A stretch of DNA of 64,000 nt from Vibrio sp. STUT-A11 (GCF_026000435.1 NZ_AP026764.1:1736001-1800000), one strand, 5' to 3'; positions 34,711 to 45,177 are shown, counted from the first letter of the stretch. Notes: generated by a model from the sequence alone, not told the origin. Made by a program: numbers and translations.

Positions 34711-35757
34711 ATGCAGGAAAAAAAGTCGCAATCTATTGAGCGTAACCCTTGTCCTGAGCCAATCAGAATCGGTTTTATTCTCCAACCACATTTTTCTCTT
34801 ATGGCATTTACTGCTGCCATGGATGCGCTTATTACGGCAAACCTAGTCCATGAAACCAGCTTATTTCAGATTCAAACCTTTGGTATCGATTCGCGTAAAG
34901 TATTGAGTGATATAGGCATCGATATCGCAACAGATGCAACGGTTGAGTCGCTAAATCTACACAAAAGAGGCTCACTGGATTGGCTGTTTGTTTGTGGTGG
35001 TTATCGTTGCAGCACGCAAGCATCCCAGCCGCTTACGGAATGCCTGACATCTGCCAACAATCAAAAGATCAATCTAGGCAGCATTTGGAATGGGACCGTT
35101 GCATTAGCCCATGCGAACGCCATTGAAGAAAATACCGCTTCCGCTGTGCACCCTAACAGTCATCAGTTTATTCATACCTCTTTCCCTGCTCTGGAATTGT
35201 CCTCCCACACGTATGAAGTGTCGGCCAATCGTGCTAGCTGCGCGGGGCCGAATAGTACAATGGAGATGATGCTGAGTATTATTGAGGCGAAGTTTAATCA
35301 AAAGCTAGTGCGGGCAGTACGCGAGATCTTAAGCTGTGATCAAGCGTCAGAAGGAAGACAGACAATTTTACACAGCCAACCGAACAAGCCGTCAGTAGAT
35401 ACCCTGGCCCGCCCCGAGGCCTTGCAAGATGCAATTAGCCTGATGGAATCAAACATCGAGGAACCGTTGACGCCCGACGAACTCGCGCGATTTTTATCGA
35501 TGTCTCGCAGACAGCTAGAGCGGCTATTTCAAACCCATCTCGATATCTCGCCATCGAGGTATTATCTGAAGCTACGTTTGTTAGCTGCTCATAAAGAGCT
35601 GGAAAAGAATAAAGAACCTATTATTCAAATTGGCTTAAGCTGTGGATTTGTTAGCAGTAGTCACTTTAGTAACTGTTTCAAAGACTTTTTTGGCTACACG
35701 CCAACTCAGCTGCGTCAAAATATGAAGATGAAAAACTCGACTCATTCAACACGTTAA
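34711..35757 (+). CDS. gbdR: GlxA-type AraC-family regulator, GbdR-like
   Basis: 348-aa regulator with an N-terminal DJ-1/PfpI (GATase1-like) domain (about residues 18-195, with IGFILQPHFSLMAFTAAMDAL and DWLFVCGGYR) and a C-terminal AraC HTH (about 235-335, FLSMSRRQLERLF and GLSCGFVSSSHFSNCF). In Pseudomonas, GbdR of this architecture activates the gbc, dgc and sox genes in response to betaine or dimethylglycine. It lies next to the sox-glyA operon terminus, which strongly suggests the same role. Other members of the family sense carnitine or arginine, so the name rests on context. Confidence 0.8.
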   Translation: MQEKKSQSIERNPCPEPIRIGFILQPHFSLMAFTAAMDALITANLVHETSLFQIQTFGIDSRKVLSDIGIDIATDATVESLNLHKRGSLDWLFVCGGYRCSTQASQPLTECLTSANNQKINLGSIWNGTVALAHANAIEENTASAVHPNSHQFIHTSFPALELSSHTYEVSANRASCAGPNSTMEMMLSIIEAKFNQKLVRAVREILSCDQASEGRQTILHSQPNKPSVDTLARPEALQDAISLMESNIEEPLTPDELARFLSMSRRQLERLFQTHLDISPSRYYLKLRLLAAHKELEKNKEPIIQIGLSCGFVSSSHFSNCFKDFFGYTPTQLRQNMKMKNSTHSTR

Positions 35758-35793
35758 AAAGCCAAGTCCCAATAAAAATAGGGGCTAATAAAA

Positions 35794-35825
35794 AAAGAAG
35801 ACACAGAGCCCGCTGTGTCTTCTTT
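35794..35825. terminator. Bidirectional terminator between gbdR and sdaA
   Basis: AAAGAAGACACAG (35794-35806) / CTGTGTCTTCTTT (35813-35825), a perfect 13-bp stem with flanking A and T runs. Serves both convergent genes. Confidence 0.85.
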
Positions 35826-35871
35826 GGCTTAGTAAGTGAGTGTCAACACCAAGGACGAGAGATAGAAAATA

Positions 35872-37251
35872 TCAACACTCAATCACATTAACAGCTAAGC
35901 CACCTGTTGATGTTTCTTTGTATTTATCCTGCATATCCAGGCCAGTATCGCGCATTGTTTTGATGACTTTATCCAGAGACACAAAGTGCTCTCCATCACC
36001 ACGTAGTGCCATTTGAGCGGCGTTGATAGCCTTCATTGCAGCAATCGCATTACGTTCGATGCAAGGAACCTGAACAAGCCCGCCAACCGGATCACAGGTC
36101 AATCCCAAGTTATGCTCCAAGCCGATTTCTGCGGCGTTTTCAATTTGTAGTGGCGTTCCCCCTAGAACGGCACAAACACCCGCAGCAGCCATGGCACAAG
36201 CGGAGCCCACTTCACCCTGACAGCCCACTTCCGCGCCAGAGATAGACGCATTCTTCTTACAGAGAATACCTATCGCAGCGGCCGTTAGAAGAAAGTCAAC
36301 CACCTGCTCGTCAGAACAATTCGGCGTGAACTCTTTGAAATACATCAATACCGCTGGAATGATACCCGCAGCACCGTTTGTCGGTGCCGTTACCATTCGA
36401 CCACCAGCCGCGTTTTCTTCGTTAACGGCTAGCGCGTATAAATTGACCCAATCCATGCCGCTAAGTGTGGAGCTAATGACATTCGGGTTGGCACAATAAA
36501 CGAGCGAGTCGAATAGTTTCTTTGCACGGCGTTTAACATTTAGTCCACCTGGTAATACGCCCTCAGCATTGAGGCCATTAGAAATACTAGACTTCATCGC
36601 GTACCAGATATTCAGTAAACCGTCTCGGATCTCTTGTTCTGAACGCCAAACCTTTTCATTTTCCAGCATCAGTTCACTGATACTCATTTGGTTTTTCTGG
36701 CATAGCTGGAGAAGTTCTTCACCGCTATGAAAGTCATATGGCAGAGTAACAGTATCGGTTGCAGACGACTCAGACTGAGCTTCCTTCTTATCTAGGATGA
36801 AACCACCACCCACAGAAAAGTATACGTTTCGGTATAACGTATGACCGGATTCATCAATGGCGATAATTTCCATTGCGTTAGGATGATAAGGATGCACTTC
36901 ACGCAAGAACTTCATGTCGTTTGGCCAGTCAAACGCGACTAATTTTTTACGCTTTAGCCATAAGTCACCACCTTGCTTTAATTCCTGTGTGATAACAGGG
37001 ATCGTTGCCGTGTCAACGGTGTCCGGTAGCTCTCCCATTAGGCCAACGACGATGGCAGCATCCGTGCCATGGCCAACGCCAGTCGCACTCAAGGAGCCCA
37101 TTAACTTAACCACGATTCGCTGAGTCGATTCTAAGAACTTTAACTCATCTAACTCATTGGCAAATCGATTGGCGGCGACCATTGGTCCAACAGTATGGGA
37201 ACTTGATGGCCCAACGCCAATTTTAAACAAATCGAAAACACTGATAGACAT
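35872..37251 (-). CDS. sdaA: L-serine ammonia-lyase (iron-sulfur type)
   Basis: 459-aa single-chain serine dehydratase that converts L-serine to pyruvate and ammonia with a [4Fe-4S] cluster. The N-terminal FKIGVGPSSSHTVGPM motif and the C-terminal catalytic domain with conserved cysteines (GILCKKNASISGAEVGCQGEVGS region) are present. Last gene of glyA-soxBDAG-purU-sdaA, where it drains serine made from glycine into central metabolism. Could equally be called sdaB; 15 bp separate it from purU. Confidence 0.93.
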   Translation of the reverse strand: MSISVFDLFKIGVGPSSSHTVGPMVAANRFANELDELKFLESTQRIVVKLMGSLSATGVGHGTDAAIVVGLMGELPDTVDTATIPVITQELKQGGDLWLKRKKLVAFDWPNDMKFLREVHPYHPNAMEIIAIDESGHTLYRNVYFSVGGGFILDKKEAQSESSATDTVTLPYDFHSGEELLQLCQKNQMSISELMLENEKVWRSEQEIRDGLLNIWYAMKSSISNGLNAEGVLPGGLNVKRRAKKLFDSLVYCANPNVISSTLSGMDWVNLYALAVNEENAAGGRMVTAPTNGAAGIIPAVLMYFKEFTPNCSDEQVVDFLLTAAAIGILCKKNASISGAEVGCQGEVGSACAMAAAGVCAVLGGTPLQIENAAEIGLEHNLGLTCDPVGGLVQVPCIERNAIAAMKAINAAQMALRGDGEHFVSLDKVIKTMRDTGLDMQDKYKETSTGGLAVNVIEC

Positions 37252-37266
37252 CCCTTGCTACTCCTA

Positions 37267-38133
37267 TCAATGGCTTAGAATAATTGTGCGAGTACCGGAT
37301 AAAAATACCCGTCTCTCAACATGATGTTTTACGGCATTAAACAACGTGATTCGTTCTACATCCTGGCCTTTAGCAATCAAGTCTTCTGGATAGTGAGCAT
37401 GCCCGACTTCCTGGAGGCCTTGAGAGATGATCGGACCTTCGTCCAAATCGTTGTTTACGTAGTGAGCCGTTGCACCCACCATCTTCACGCCTTTTTCCCA
37501 TGCTTGGTGGTACGGACGTGCACCTTTAAAGCCTGGTAAGAGAGAGTGATGGATATTGATTGCGCGTCCACTTAAGCGTTCGCAAAGCCAAGGAGAAAGA
37601 ATCTGCATGTAGCGCGCCAGTACGACCAATTCGATGTCGTATTCATCTAACAAGCGAACAATTTCCGCTTCCTGTTCTGGCTTGGTCTCAGGAGTAATCG
37701 GCAGATGGTGGTAAGGAATACCGTGCCACTTCGCCAAGTCTTCCAAATCTGGATGGTTTGAGATGATAACCGGCACTTCAACATTTAGCTGACCAGTACG
37801 ATAGCGATAAAGCAAATCGTTCAGACAGTGATCATATTTTGAAACCAGGATTGCCATACGCATGCGTTGACCAGAGGCGGTCAGATTCCACTCCATTGAG
37901 AAATCTTTCGCTCTTACACCAAACTCTGAGTCAAATTGCTGCGGATCAAAATCTGGTTCAGCAGGAATAAACTCAATACGAATAAAAAACTGCCCTGTTG
38001 CTCTGTCATCAAAAGACTGGATTTCATTGATGTAATGACCAACGCTCGCCAAATAACGCGTAACGACGTCAACAGTGCCGCTTACACTCGGACAATGTGC
38101 GGTAAGAATCCAAGTTTGTGTTGAATTTTCCAT
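37267..38133 (-). CDS. purU: Formyltetrahydrofolate deformylase
   Basis: 288-aa enzyme that hydrolyses 10-formyl-THF to formate and THF. An N-terminal ACT domain (about 1-90) is followed by the formyltransferase fold with the active-site stretch NIHHSLLPGFKGARPY (about 225-240) and GATAHYV. In sarcosine operons it frees THF from the one-carbon units generated by sarcosine oxidase. GAGGGAA precedes the ATG. Confidence 0.93.
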   Translation of the reverse strand: MENSTQTWILTAHCPSVSGTVDVVTRYLASVGHYINEIQSFDDRATGQFFIRIEFIPAEPDFDPQQFDSEFGVRAKDFSMEWNLTASGQRMRMAILVSKYDHCLNDLLYRYRTGQLNVEVPVIISNHPDLEDLAKWHGIPYHHLPITPETKPEQEAEIVRLLDEYDIELVVLARYMQILSPWLCERLSGRAINIHHSLLPGFKGARPYHQAWEKGVKMVGATAHYVNNDLDEGPIISQGLQEVGHAHYPEDLIAKGQDVERITLFNAVKHHVERRVFLSGTRTIILSH

Positions 38134-38199
38134 AGTTCCCTCTACTCATGGTATAGCCGGTACATCCCGTACCGGCTCGATTACAACTTAGCTAGCTCT

Positions 38200-38868
38200 T
38201 TACTTAGCGATCGATAGACCAAACTCTAGGCTTGCATCTTGAATCCACAACCATAGGTAGTCAGAGAAGCTACGGCGAACAACCAACTCGAACTTATCTT
38301 CTTCAAGGCGACGAATGATCGCGCCACTTTTCGCAAATACGGTTGACACAACTTTGCCAACTGGGAATTCCTTCAAGTGAACATCAATTGGCGTCGACTT
38401 TTTCAGAACATCAATAGCATGAGTACCAGAGAGCTCTAGAATCGTTGAACCGCCGCTACCGTTAACCAGAGAGTAATGACCCTTCATTTGCTCACGAAAC
38501 GCTGATTCCACATCAAATGCTGCCAGTCCAGGAACCGTAATCAACCATTCATCCGGTGCTAACCAACGAGCGGCAAAATCGCCTTTCGACGTTGATGTCA
38601 ACGGTTCAAGTGGCAGTGAGAAACCAAGAATTGAAGACACTGTTTTGAGCATCTCTTCGTTTTCTGGGTTGCATCGTAACGTTAGATGCCCCATTAACTT
38701 CACTTCTTTAAGAACCACACCTTGACGATCTGGAGGCATGCTTGCCAATTTGTCGAACTCAGCGTGATGCAAAGGAGATTCACCGAAAATTTCCCCACCA
38801 GGAACCTGGTTCATTAGATCAACCAATGGTTGTTTGTTTTCTTGTTCAATCAATGTTGTATCAGACAT
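38200..38868 (-). CDS. soxG: Sarcosine oxidase gamma subunit
   Basis: 222-aa small subunit of the heterotetrameric sarcosine oxidase, with a fold related to the aminomethyltransferase domain (DFAARWLAPDEWLITVPG and STILELSGTHAIDVLKK). The start at 38868 (MSDTTLIEQENKQ) has GGAG 8 nt upstream and overlaps the soxA stop by 8 nt, indicating coupling; a frame to 38922 would lie inside soxA and is rejected. Confidence 0.9.
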   Translation of the reverse strand: MSDTTLIEQENKQPLVDLMNQVPGGEIFGESPLHHAEFDKLASMPPDRQGVVLKEVKLMGHLTLRCNPENEEMLKTVSSILGFSLPLEPLTSTSKGDFAARWLAPDEWLITVPGLAAFDVESAFREQMKGHYSLVNGSGGSTILELSGTHAIDVLKKSTPIDVHLKEFPVGKVVSTVFAKSGAIIRRLEEDKFELVVRRSFSDYLWLWIQDASLEFGLSIAK

Positions 38869-41800
38869 TTTGGCGCTCTCCCTTTGGATCCAAAAATACA
38901 GTGCTGCAGATTTCAGCTTCAATCACGCTACCGTCTACTTGTGGGTAGTAAACCTTTTCGCCCATGCGGTCCAGACCACCTTTTACAAAGCCCATCGCGA
39001 TACTGCGATTCAGATTTGCACTCCAGTAGCTAGACGTAATATGTCCAACCATTGGAACAGGAATCGGCGCATTTGGATCGAGAACACCTTGTGAACCTTC
39101 AGGAATAACCACGTTAGGGTCGATGGTTTTCAAGCCAACCAGTTGCTTACGGTTTTCTCGCACACAGTCTTCACGTGCCATGCCTCGTTTACCGATAAAG
39201 CTGAATGGTTTGCTGTTCGCGACACACCATCCCATACCTAAATCGTAAGGGTGAACACTTCCGTCTGTATCCTGACCCGCGATAATGAAACCTTTCTCTG
39301 CACGTAGGATGTGCATCGTTTCAGTACCGTAAGGCGTGATGTCGTATTTAGCACCGTGTTCCATCAGCTTCTTCCAAACGTGAAGGCCGTAGTTCGCCTG
39401 TACGTTGATTTCGAATGACAGTTCGCCAGTGAAAGAGATACGGAAGATACGAGCTGGTACACCAGCAACCGTCGCTTGTTTCCAGTCCATAAAGGCAAAG
39501 TTTTCTTTGCTCAGGTCGCAATCTGTCAGTTCTTGAAGCAGTTTGCGGCTGTTTGGTCCAGAAATCGTCGCTGTCGCCCAGTGGTCAGTAACCGAAGTAA
39601 AGTACACTTCAAGTTCTGGCCATTCTGTTTGATGGTATAGCTCTAGCCACTCGAGTACGTGCGCCGCACCACCAGTTGTCGTTGTCATCAAGAAGTGGTT
39701 TTCACCAAGACATGACGTAACACCATCGTCAAACACCATACCGTCTTCGCCACACATCAAGCCGTAACGACACTTACCAACTGGCAGTTTTGCCCAAGCG
39801 TTACTGTAAATACGGCCTAAGAATTCACGCGCGTCTTTACCTTGAATGTCGATCTTACCCAGTGTTGATGCGTCCAGAATACCAACTGAGTTACGTACTG
39901 CCAGACACTCACGGTCAAGCGCTTGTTGCATGGTCTCTGCCGCTTTAGGGAAGTACCATGGACGTTTCCATTGACCAACATCTTCAAACAATGCGCCATT
40001 GTCTAAGTGCCACTGATGCATTGCGGTGTAACGCTTAGGATCAAACAGCTCTTTACAGTTACGTCCCGCAATCGCGCCAAAGGTAACCGGCGTGTAGTTT
40101 GGACGGAAAATCGTGGTACCTGTTTCCGGAATTGACTTGTTCAGCGCGTTGGCGGCGATCGCCATACCATTAATGTTACCCAGCTTACCTTGGTCTGTAC
40201 CGAAGCCCATTGCTGTGTAACGTTTAACGTGTTCGATAGACTCAAAACCTTCGCGACATGCCAGTTCAATACCAGCCGCTGTTACGTCATTTTGGAAGTC
40301 GACAAACTGTTTAGGCGCTTTCGATGTCTTTTTAGGGTGCGGGATATGGAACAATGCCATTGGTTTCGCGACTGGTAACTCATTGGTTTTTGGTAGCGCA
40401 ACATCCACTGCACTCAGGCCTAACTCTTGGATTGCTTTATTACCAGCGTCAATACCTTCTTGCATTGCACCTTTAGTAGTAAAGTTACCGTTGATCGCAC
40501 CTGCAATAAGCTGCTTCTGCTTAGTTTCACCAGGAACAAAACCGATAACCTCTTCGTTCCACACAGGACGGCTGCCTGTGTGACAAGAAAGGTGTACTGC
40601 TGGGCTGTAACCGCCAGATGTCGCAACTGTATCAACTTGTAGCGTCTCGCTCGAAGCGTCAACTTTCTTACCGCTCGCGTCGAGTTTGTTAATACGAACT
40701 CCAGTTACGCGCTTGCTTCCTAGTGCTTCAACAACCGCAGAGCCTTTGATGACACGGATACCTGCTTTAATCACGCTCTGAATAACTGCGCTGTCCGCAT
40801 GCGTACGGGTATCAACAACTGCTGCAACTTTACGACCTGCGCTATGCCAATCCAATGCTGTCTGATAACCACTGTCGTTCGTCGTCATAACCACAAGGCT
40901 TTGACCCGGTACCACTGAGTAGCGGTTAATGTATGTTGATACGGCACTACAAAGCATGCTGCCTGGTAAGTCGTTGTTACCAAAAACAAGTGGGCGCTCG
41001 TGCGAACCTGATGCCAACACTACCCATTTCGCGCGAACACGATGCAAACGCTGACGAGCAGTATGCTTAGGCGCAAGATCCGTTAGGTGATCAGTACAGC
41101 GCTCGTGGATAGTTAAGAAGTTATGGTCATGGTAGCCATTCACGGTTGAGCGTGGTAGCAACTTCACTTCCGGACATGCTTCCAGCTCAGCCAGAACCTC
41201 TTGAACCCACTGAGTCGCTGGACGGTTATCTACTTGTTCTTTAGTGTTAAGTAGGTTGCCGCCCATCTCACTTTGCTCATCAGCCAGAATTACGCGAGCA
41301 CCGCTGCGTGCTGCCGTTAATGCAGCCATTAAACCTGCCGGGCCAGCACCAACAACTAAAACGTCACAATGTTGATTGATGTTTTCGTAACGGTCAGGGT
41401 CGTTCTCTAGTGGTGAGCGACCTAGTCCCGCAGCACTACGAATGTATTTTTCGTAGGTTTCCCACATGGATTTTGGGTACATGAACGTTTTGTAGTAAAA
41501 GCCTGGAGGCATCATGCCACCACCAACTTTACCTAAAACTCCCATTACATCTTTGTCTACATTAGGCCAGCCATTGGTCGACTGACAAACGAGGCCATCG
41601 TAAAGCTCTTGCTGAGTCGCACGAATATTAGGAACCTGCGTTGCTTCTGTCGCACCAAGTTGGAAGATTGCATTTGGCTCTTCTGCACCTGCTGCAATGA
41701 TGCCGCGAGGACGACTGTATTTAAAACTACGACCTACAACATCAACACCATTTGCTAATAGCGCTGAAGCCAATGTGTCACCAGCATAACCTGGGTATGA

Positions 41801-41878
41801 CTTACCATTGAATTCAAAAGTCACTGACTTAGACTGGTCAACTCGACTTTGTGATGAAATACGATTTACTTGTGTCAT
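38861..41878 (-). CDS. soxA: Sarcosine oxidase alpha subunit
   Basis: 1005-aa large subunit. An N-terminal region with a ferredoxin-like fold (about 20-110) precedes an FAD/NAD-binding disulfide-reductase-like domain with VVGAGPAGLMAALTAARSG (about 175-195); the C-terminal 400 residues form a folate-dependent aminomethyltransferase (GCV_T) domain. The complex demethylates sarcosine to glycine, transferring the methylene to THF. The ATG at 41878, after AAGGAG, is preferred to the GTG at 41887. Confidence 0.95.
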   Translation of the reverse strand: MTQVNRISSQSRVDQSKSVTFEFNGKSYPGYAGDTLASALLANGVDVVGRSFKYSRPRGIIAAGAEEPNAIFQLGATEATQVPNIRATQQELYDGLVCQSTNGWPNVDKDVMGVLGKVGGGMMPPGFYYKTFMYPKSMWETYEKYIRSAAGLGRSPLENDPDRYENINQHCDVLVVGAGPAGLMAALTAARSGARVILADEQSEMGGNLLNTKEQVDNRPATQWVQEVLAELEACPEVKLLPRSTVNGYHDHNFLTIHERCTDHLTDLAPKHTARQRLHRVRAKWVVLASGSHERPLVFGNNDLPGSMLCSAVSTYINRYSVVPGQSLVVMTTNDSGYQTALDWHSAGRKVAAVVDTRTHADSAVIQSVIKAGIRVIKGSAVVEALGSKRVTGVRINKLDASGKKVDASSETLQVDTVATSGGYSPAVHLSCHTGSRPVWNEEVIGFVPGETKQKQLIAGAINGNFTTKGAMQEGIDAGNKAIQELGLSAVDVALPKTNELPVAKPMALFHIPHPKKTSKAPKQFVDFQNDVTAAGIELACREGFESIEHVKRYTAMGFGTDQGKLGNINGMAIAANALNKSIPETGTTIFRPNYTPVTFGAIAGRNCKELFDPKRYTAMHQWHLDNGALFEDVGQWKRPWYFPKAAETMQQALDRECLAVRNSVGILDASTLGKIDIQGKDAREFLGRIYSNAWAKLPVGKCRYGLMCGEDGMVFDDGVTSCLGENHFLMTTTTGGAAHVLEWLELYHQTEWPELEVYFTSVTDHWATATISGPNSRKLLQELTDCDLSKENFAFMDWKQATVAGVPARIFRISFTGELSFEINVQANYGLHVWKKLMEHGAKYDITPYGTETMHILRAEKGFIIAGQDTDGSVHPYDLGMGWCVANSKPFSFIGKRGMAREDCVRENRKQLVGLKTIDPNVVIPEGSQGVLDPNAPIPVPMVGHITSSYWSANLNRSIAMGFVKGGLDRMGEKVYYPQVDGSVIEAEICSTVFLDPKGERQNV

Positions 41879-41890
41879 CCTTAACACTCC

Positions 41891-42175
41891 TTACTCTGCA
41901 GCCAGTGAAGGTTGCTCACCAATCTTGTAGACTTCTTTAATTTCATAAGTCTGCGTGTCGCGTGTCATGTTGAAAAACTTGCGACAGCCCGCTGAATGCA
42001 CCCACATTTCGTGGTGAAGGCCTCTTGGGTTCTTACGGAAGAACAGGTATTGGCCCCATTCTTCATCTGTGCAGCTATCAGCATCAACTGGTCGTGTAAT
42101 GTGAGCCTGACCTTTTGGGTGGAACTCTTCTTCTTCGCGATACTCACAGCAGTGAGGGCAATAAATCAGAAACAT
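41891..42175 (-). CDS. soxD: Sarcosine oxidase delta subunit
   Basis: 94-aa zinc-binding subunit beginning MFLIYCPHCCEYREEEEF with ligand cysteines at residues 6 and 9, and a downstream His/Cys pair in HSAGCRKFF. Normal SoxD length. AGGAGAAG lies before the ATG; it sits 13 bp after soxB and before soxA, the usual order. Confidence 0.94.
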   Translation of the reverse strand: MFLIYCPHCCEYREEEEFHPKGQAHITRPVDADSCTDEEWGQYLFFRKNPRGLHHEMWVHSAGCRKFFNMTRDTQTYEIKEVYKIGEQPSLAAE

Positions 42176-42188
42176 AATTCTTCTCCTG

Positions 42189-43442
42189 TTAGTGCGCTAC
42201 GCCCGCAGCACCGTGTTCGTCGATCAATGCACCATTGTTGAAGCGGAACATTGAGAAAGGTTCAGCCAGTTCATGCATTTCGCCTTTCGCCAAGCTGGCT
42301 GCAAATACATTGCCTGATCCAGGTGTTGCTTTAAATCCACCCGTACCCCAACCACAGTTGAAGAATAGGTTTTCAACCGGTGTTTTGGTGATGATTGGAC
42401 ACGCGTCCGCTGTGGTATCAACAATACCGCCCCACTGACGATTCATGCGCACTCGGGAGAAGATTGGGAACATTTCAACAATCGCCTGAACAGTGTGTTC
42501 GATAGTTGAGTAAGAACCGCGCTGACCGTAACCGTTGTAGCCATCGATACCTGCGCCGATAACCAAGTCGCCTTTATCTGATTGGCTGACGTAACCGTGT
42601 ACGTGGTTAGACATTACAACCGTATCTAGAATTGGTTTGATCGGTTCAGATACCAACGCTTGCAGTGGGTGAGACTCTAAAGGCATTTCGAAGCCAGCCA
42701 TTTTCGCTAGCACGCCTGAGTTACCAGCTACTACACAACCCACTTTATCAGCCATGATGTCGCCATAACGGTTGGTTTTCACACCAGTGATAGCACCATC
42801 TTCAATGATCATATCAACGACTTCAGTCTGCTGAATCAGATCGACACCCATGCTATCTGCACCGCGAGCAAAGCCCCATGCAACGGCATCGTGACGTGCT
42901 ACACCAGCGTTTGCCTGCCATGACGCACCAAGGATTGGGTAACGAGTGTTCGCAGAACAATCCATATGCGGCACAAGCTCTTTAACCTGTTGTGTATCCA
43001 GTACTTCACCCTGGATACCGTTCAGACGGTTAGCTGCAACACGGCGTTCAATGTCGCGCATGTCTTGCAGCGTGTGTCCGAGGTTGAGACAGCCACGACG
43101 AGAGAACATCACGTTGTAGTTCAGGTCTTGTGATAAGCCATCCCATAATTTCAGCGAGTGTTCATATAGAAATGCAGCTTCATCCCACAAGTAGTTAGAA
43201 CGAACGATGGTTGTATTACGTGCGGTATTACCACCACCTAGATAACCTTTTTCAATGACAGCAACGTTGGTAATACCATGTTGCTTTGCCAAGTAGTAAG
43301 CGGTCGCTAGACCATGACCACCGCCACCAATAATAATGACGTCATACTTTTTCTTTGGCGTAGGATTGCGCCAGACACTTTGCCAATTTTCGTGATGGGA
43401 AAGAGAGTGTTTAAGTAGACCAAAACCTGAATAATGCTGCAT
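42189..43442 (-). CDS. soxB: Sarcosine oxidase beta subunit
   Basis: 417-aa FAD-dependent amine oxidase subunit with the dinucleotide motif IIGGGGHGLATAYYLA (about residues 37-52) and a C-terminal GWGTGGFKATPGSG loop. It holds the sarcosine-oxidising site and a covalently bound FMN in known homologues. It lies between glyA and soxD in the operon. Confidence 0.95.
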   Translation of the reverse strand: MQHYSGFGLLKHSLSHHENWQSVWRNPTPKKKYDVIIIGGGGHGLATAYYLAKQHGITNVAVIEKGYLGGGNTARNTTIVRSNYLWDEAAFLYEHSLKLWDGLSQDLNYNVMFSRRGCLNLGHTLQDMRDIERRVAANRLNGIQGEVLDTQQVKELVPHMDCSANTRYPILGASWQANAGVARHDAVAWGFARGADSMGVDLIQQTEVVDMIIEDGAITGVKTNRYGDIMADKVGCVVAGNSGVLAKMAGFEMPLESHPLQALVSEPIKPILDTVVMSNHVHGYVSQSDKGDLVIGAGIDGYNGYGQRGSYSTIEHTVQAIVEMFPIFSRVRMNRQWGGIVDTTADACPIITKTPVENLFFNCGWGTGGFKATPGSGNVFAASLAKGEMHELAEPFSMFRFNNGALIDEHGAAGVAH

Positions 43443-43483
43443 TTGTCTATTCCTTCATTTCAGCTAAAGTCAAATACCGTTTT

Positions 43484-44746
43484 CTATTGGTATGCAGGGA
43501 AATCACGGCATAGTGACTGCACTTTGCTTCCTACGACTTCAATCGTGCTTGCCAGCGCTTGCGGGTCATCAAGGACATCAAGAATGTCTGAGATCCAACC
43601 TGCCAACATTTCACATTCTGCTTCACCGAAACCACGTGTTGTGATCACTGGTGTACCAATACGCAGGCCTGAAGTAACGAATGGAGATTGTGGATCGTCC
43701 GGTACAGCATTTTTGTTTACGGTGATACCCGCCATGCCAAGTGCTGCGTCTGCCGCTTTACCTGTCAGTTTTTGACGGATTAAGCTCAATAGGAATAAGT
43801 GGTTGTCTGTACCACCTGATACAACGTCGAAACCGCGCTCGATAAATACTTTCGCCATTACCTGAGCATTAGCCACAACTTGTTTCTGGTATTCAGCGAA
43901 TTCTGGCTCTAACGCCTCTTTAAACGCTACTGCTTTTGCCGCAATCACGTGCATTAGAGGGCCACCCTGACCACCAGGGAAAACAGCAGAGTTGATCTTT
44001 TTCTCTAGTTCAGCGTCGCGAGAAACAATCAAACCACCGCGTGGACCGCGTAGCGTTTTGTGTGTTGTCGTCGCTACAACATCCGCGAAAGGTACTGGGT
44101 TTGGATAAACACCAGCTGCAACCAGACCCGCCACGTGCGCCATATCAACGAATAGGTAAGCGCCAACTTTGTCCGCGATATCGCGGAAACGTTGCCAGTC
44201 AACGACACGTGAGTATGCTGAGAAACCAGCAACGATCATTTTAGGCTTGTGCTCAAGAGCAAGTTGTTCAACTTGTTCGTAGTCGATTTCGCCCGTTTCA
44301 GCGTTTAGACCGTATTGAACAGCGTTGTAAATTTTGCCTGAAAAGTTAACGTGCGAACCGTGAGTCAAGTGACCACCGTGAGCAAGGCTCATGCCTAGTA
44401 CTGTGTCACCTGGTTCACAAAGAGCCATGTACACGGCAGCGTTTGCTTGTGACCCTGAGTGTGGTTGTACGTTCGCGTATTCCGCACCGAACAGTTGTTT
44501 TGCACGTTCAATCGCCAATACTTCTACTTCATCAACGAATTTACAGCCACCGTAGTATCTTTTTGCCGGGTAACCCTCAGCGTATTTATTGGTTAGTTTA
44601 CTACCTTGAGCTTGCATCACTCGTGGACTGGTGTAGTTTTCAGAAGCAATCAGCTCAATGTGGTCTTCTTGTCTCTGTTCTTCTTTTACAATCGCCGACC
44701 ATAGTTCACTGTCGTACGCTTCGATGTTTTGAGTAGTGTTAAACAT
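43484..44746 (-). CDS. glyA: Serine hydroxymethyltransferase
   Basis: 420-aa PLP enzyme converting glycine plus 5,10-methylene-THF to serine and THF. The Schiff-base lysine lies in VVATTTHKTLRGPRGG (about residues 222-237). AAGGAGAAG precedes the ATG at 44746. First gene of the sox operon, so this is a catabolic copy probably distinct from the biosynthetic housekeeping glyA; it consumes both products of sarcosine oxidase. Confidence 0.95.
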   Translation of the reverse strand: MFNTTQNIEAYDSELWSAIVKEEQRQEDHIELIASENYTSPRVMQAQGSKLTNKYAEGYPAKRYYGGCKFVDEVEVLAIERAKQLFGAEYANVQPHSGSQANAAVYMALCEPGDTVLGMSLAHGGHLTHGSHVNFSGKIYNAVQYGLNAETGEIDYEQVEQLALEHKPKMIVAGFSAYSRVVDWQRFRDIADKVGAYLFVDMAHVAGLVAAGVYPNPVPFADVVATTTHKTLRGPRGGLIVSRDAELEKKINSAVFPGGQGGPLMHVIAAKAVAFKEALEPEFAEYQKQVVANAQVMAKVFIERGFDVVSGGTDNHLFLLSLIRQKLTGKAADAALGMAGITVNKNAVPDDPQSPFVTSGLRIGTPVITTRGFGEAECEMLAGWISDILDVLDDPQALASTIEVVGSKVQSLCRDFPAYQ

Positions 44747-45177
44747 ATCTTCTCCTTGATACTGGAATCTCGCTTCCCTGTTTAGGCATCAGGTTTGCCG
44801 CACGACATTGAATTCAAAATCGTTACAATGAAAACCTAATCGACAACTCAATAGTAATTAATTCGTAATATTGCGCTTGCGTAAATACGACAAAATCTGC
44901 GGATTTGCGACATCATTTAATTTATTTTTAAATAAAAAAAGCAGAGCTTACGCTCTGCCAAAATCCCGATAAAAATCAATAAGTCTTGTTATGTACACCT
45001 CCTTGTCTACAATCCCAAAAATCATTATTAATATATTTACTAATAGTGATTTTAGCGCAAGATTTTTCAGTTCTTAATTCAAATATATGAGTGCTATAAA
45101 TTCACCAAATTAAATTTATTGACACTTATTGTTTGAATTAAGTACTGAAGTTAAGGTTGTGAGTTTTTACTATTTGT
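44747..45177. other. Promoter region of the glyA-sox operon and terminator of gbcB
   Basis: 431 bp, AT-rich, without ORFs. The terminator at 44934-44958 divides it; the glyA side (44747-44930) should hold the promoter and any GbdR site. No clear operator was recognised. Confidence 0.55.
44934..44958 (-). terminator. Rho-independent terminator of gbcB
   Basis: GCAGAGC (44941-44947) / GCTCTGC (44952-44958) with a run of seven T on the minus strand (44934-44940). Confidence 0.85.

Noticed and set aside
38868..38922. Longer soxG start
   Set aside because: The extra codons fall inside soxA and have no ribosome site; the 38868 ATG has GGAG at normal spacing.
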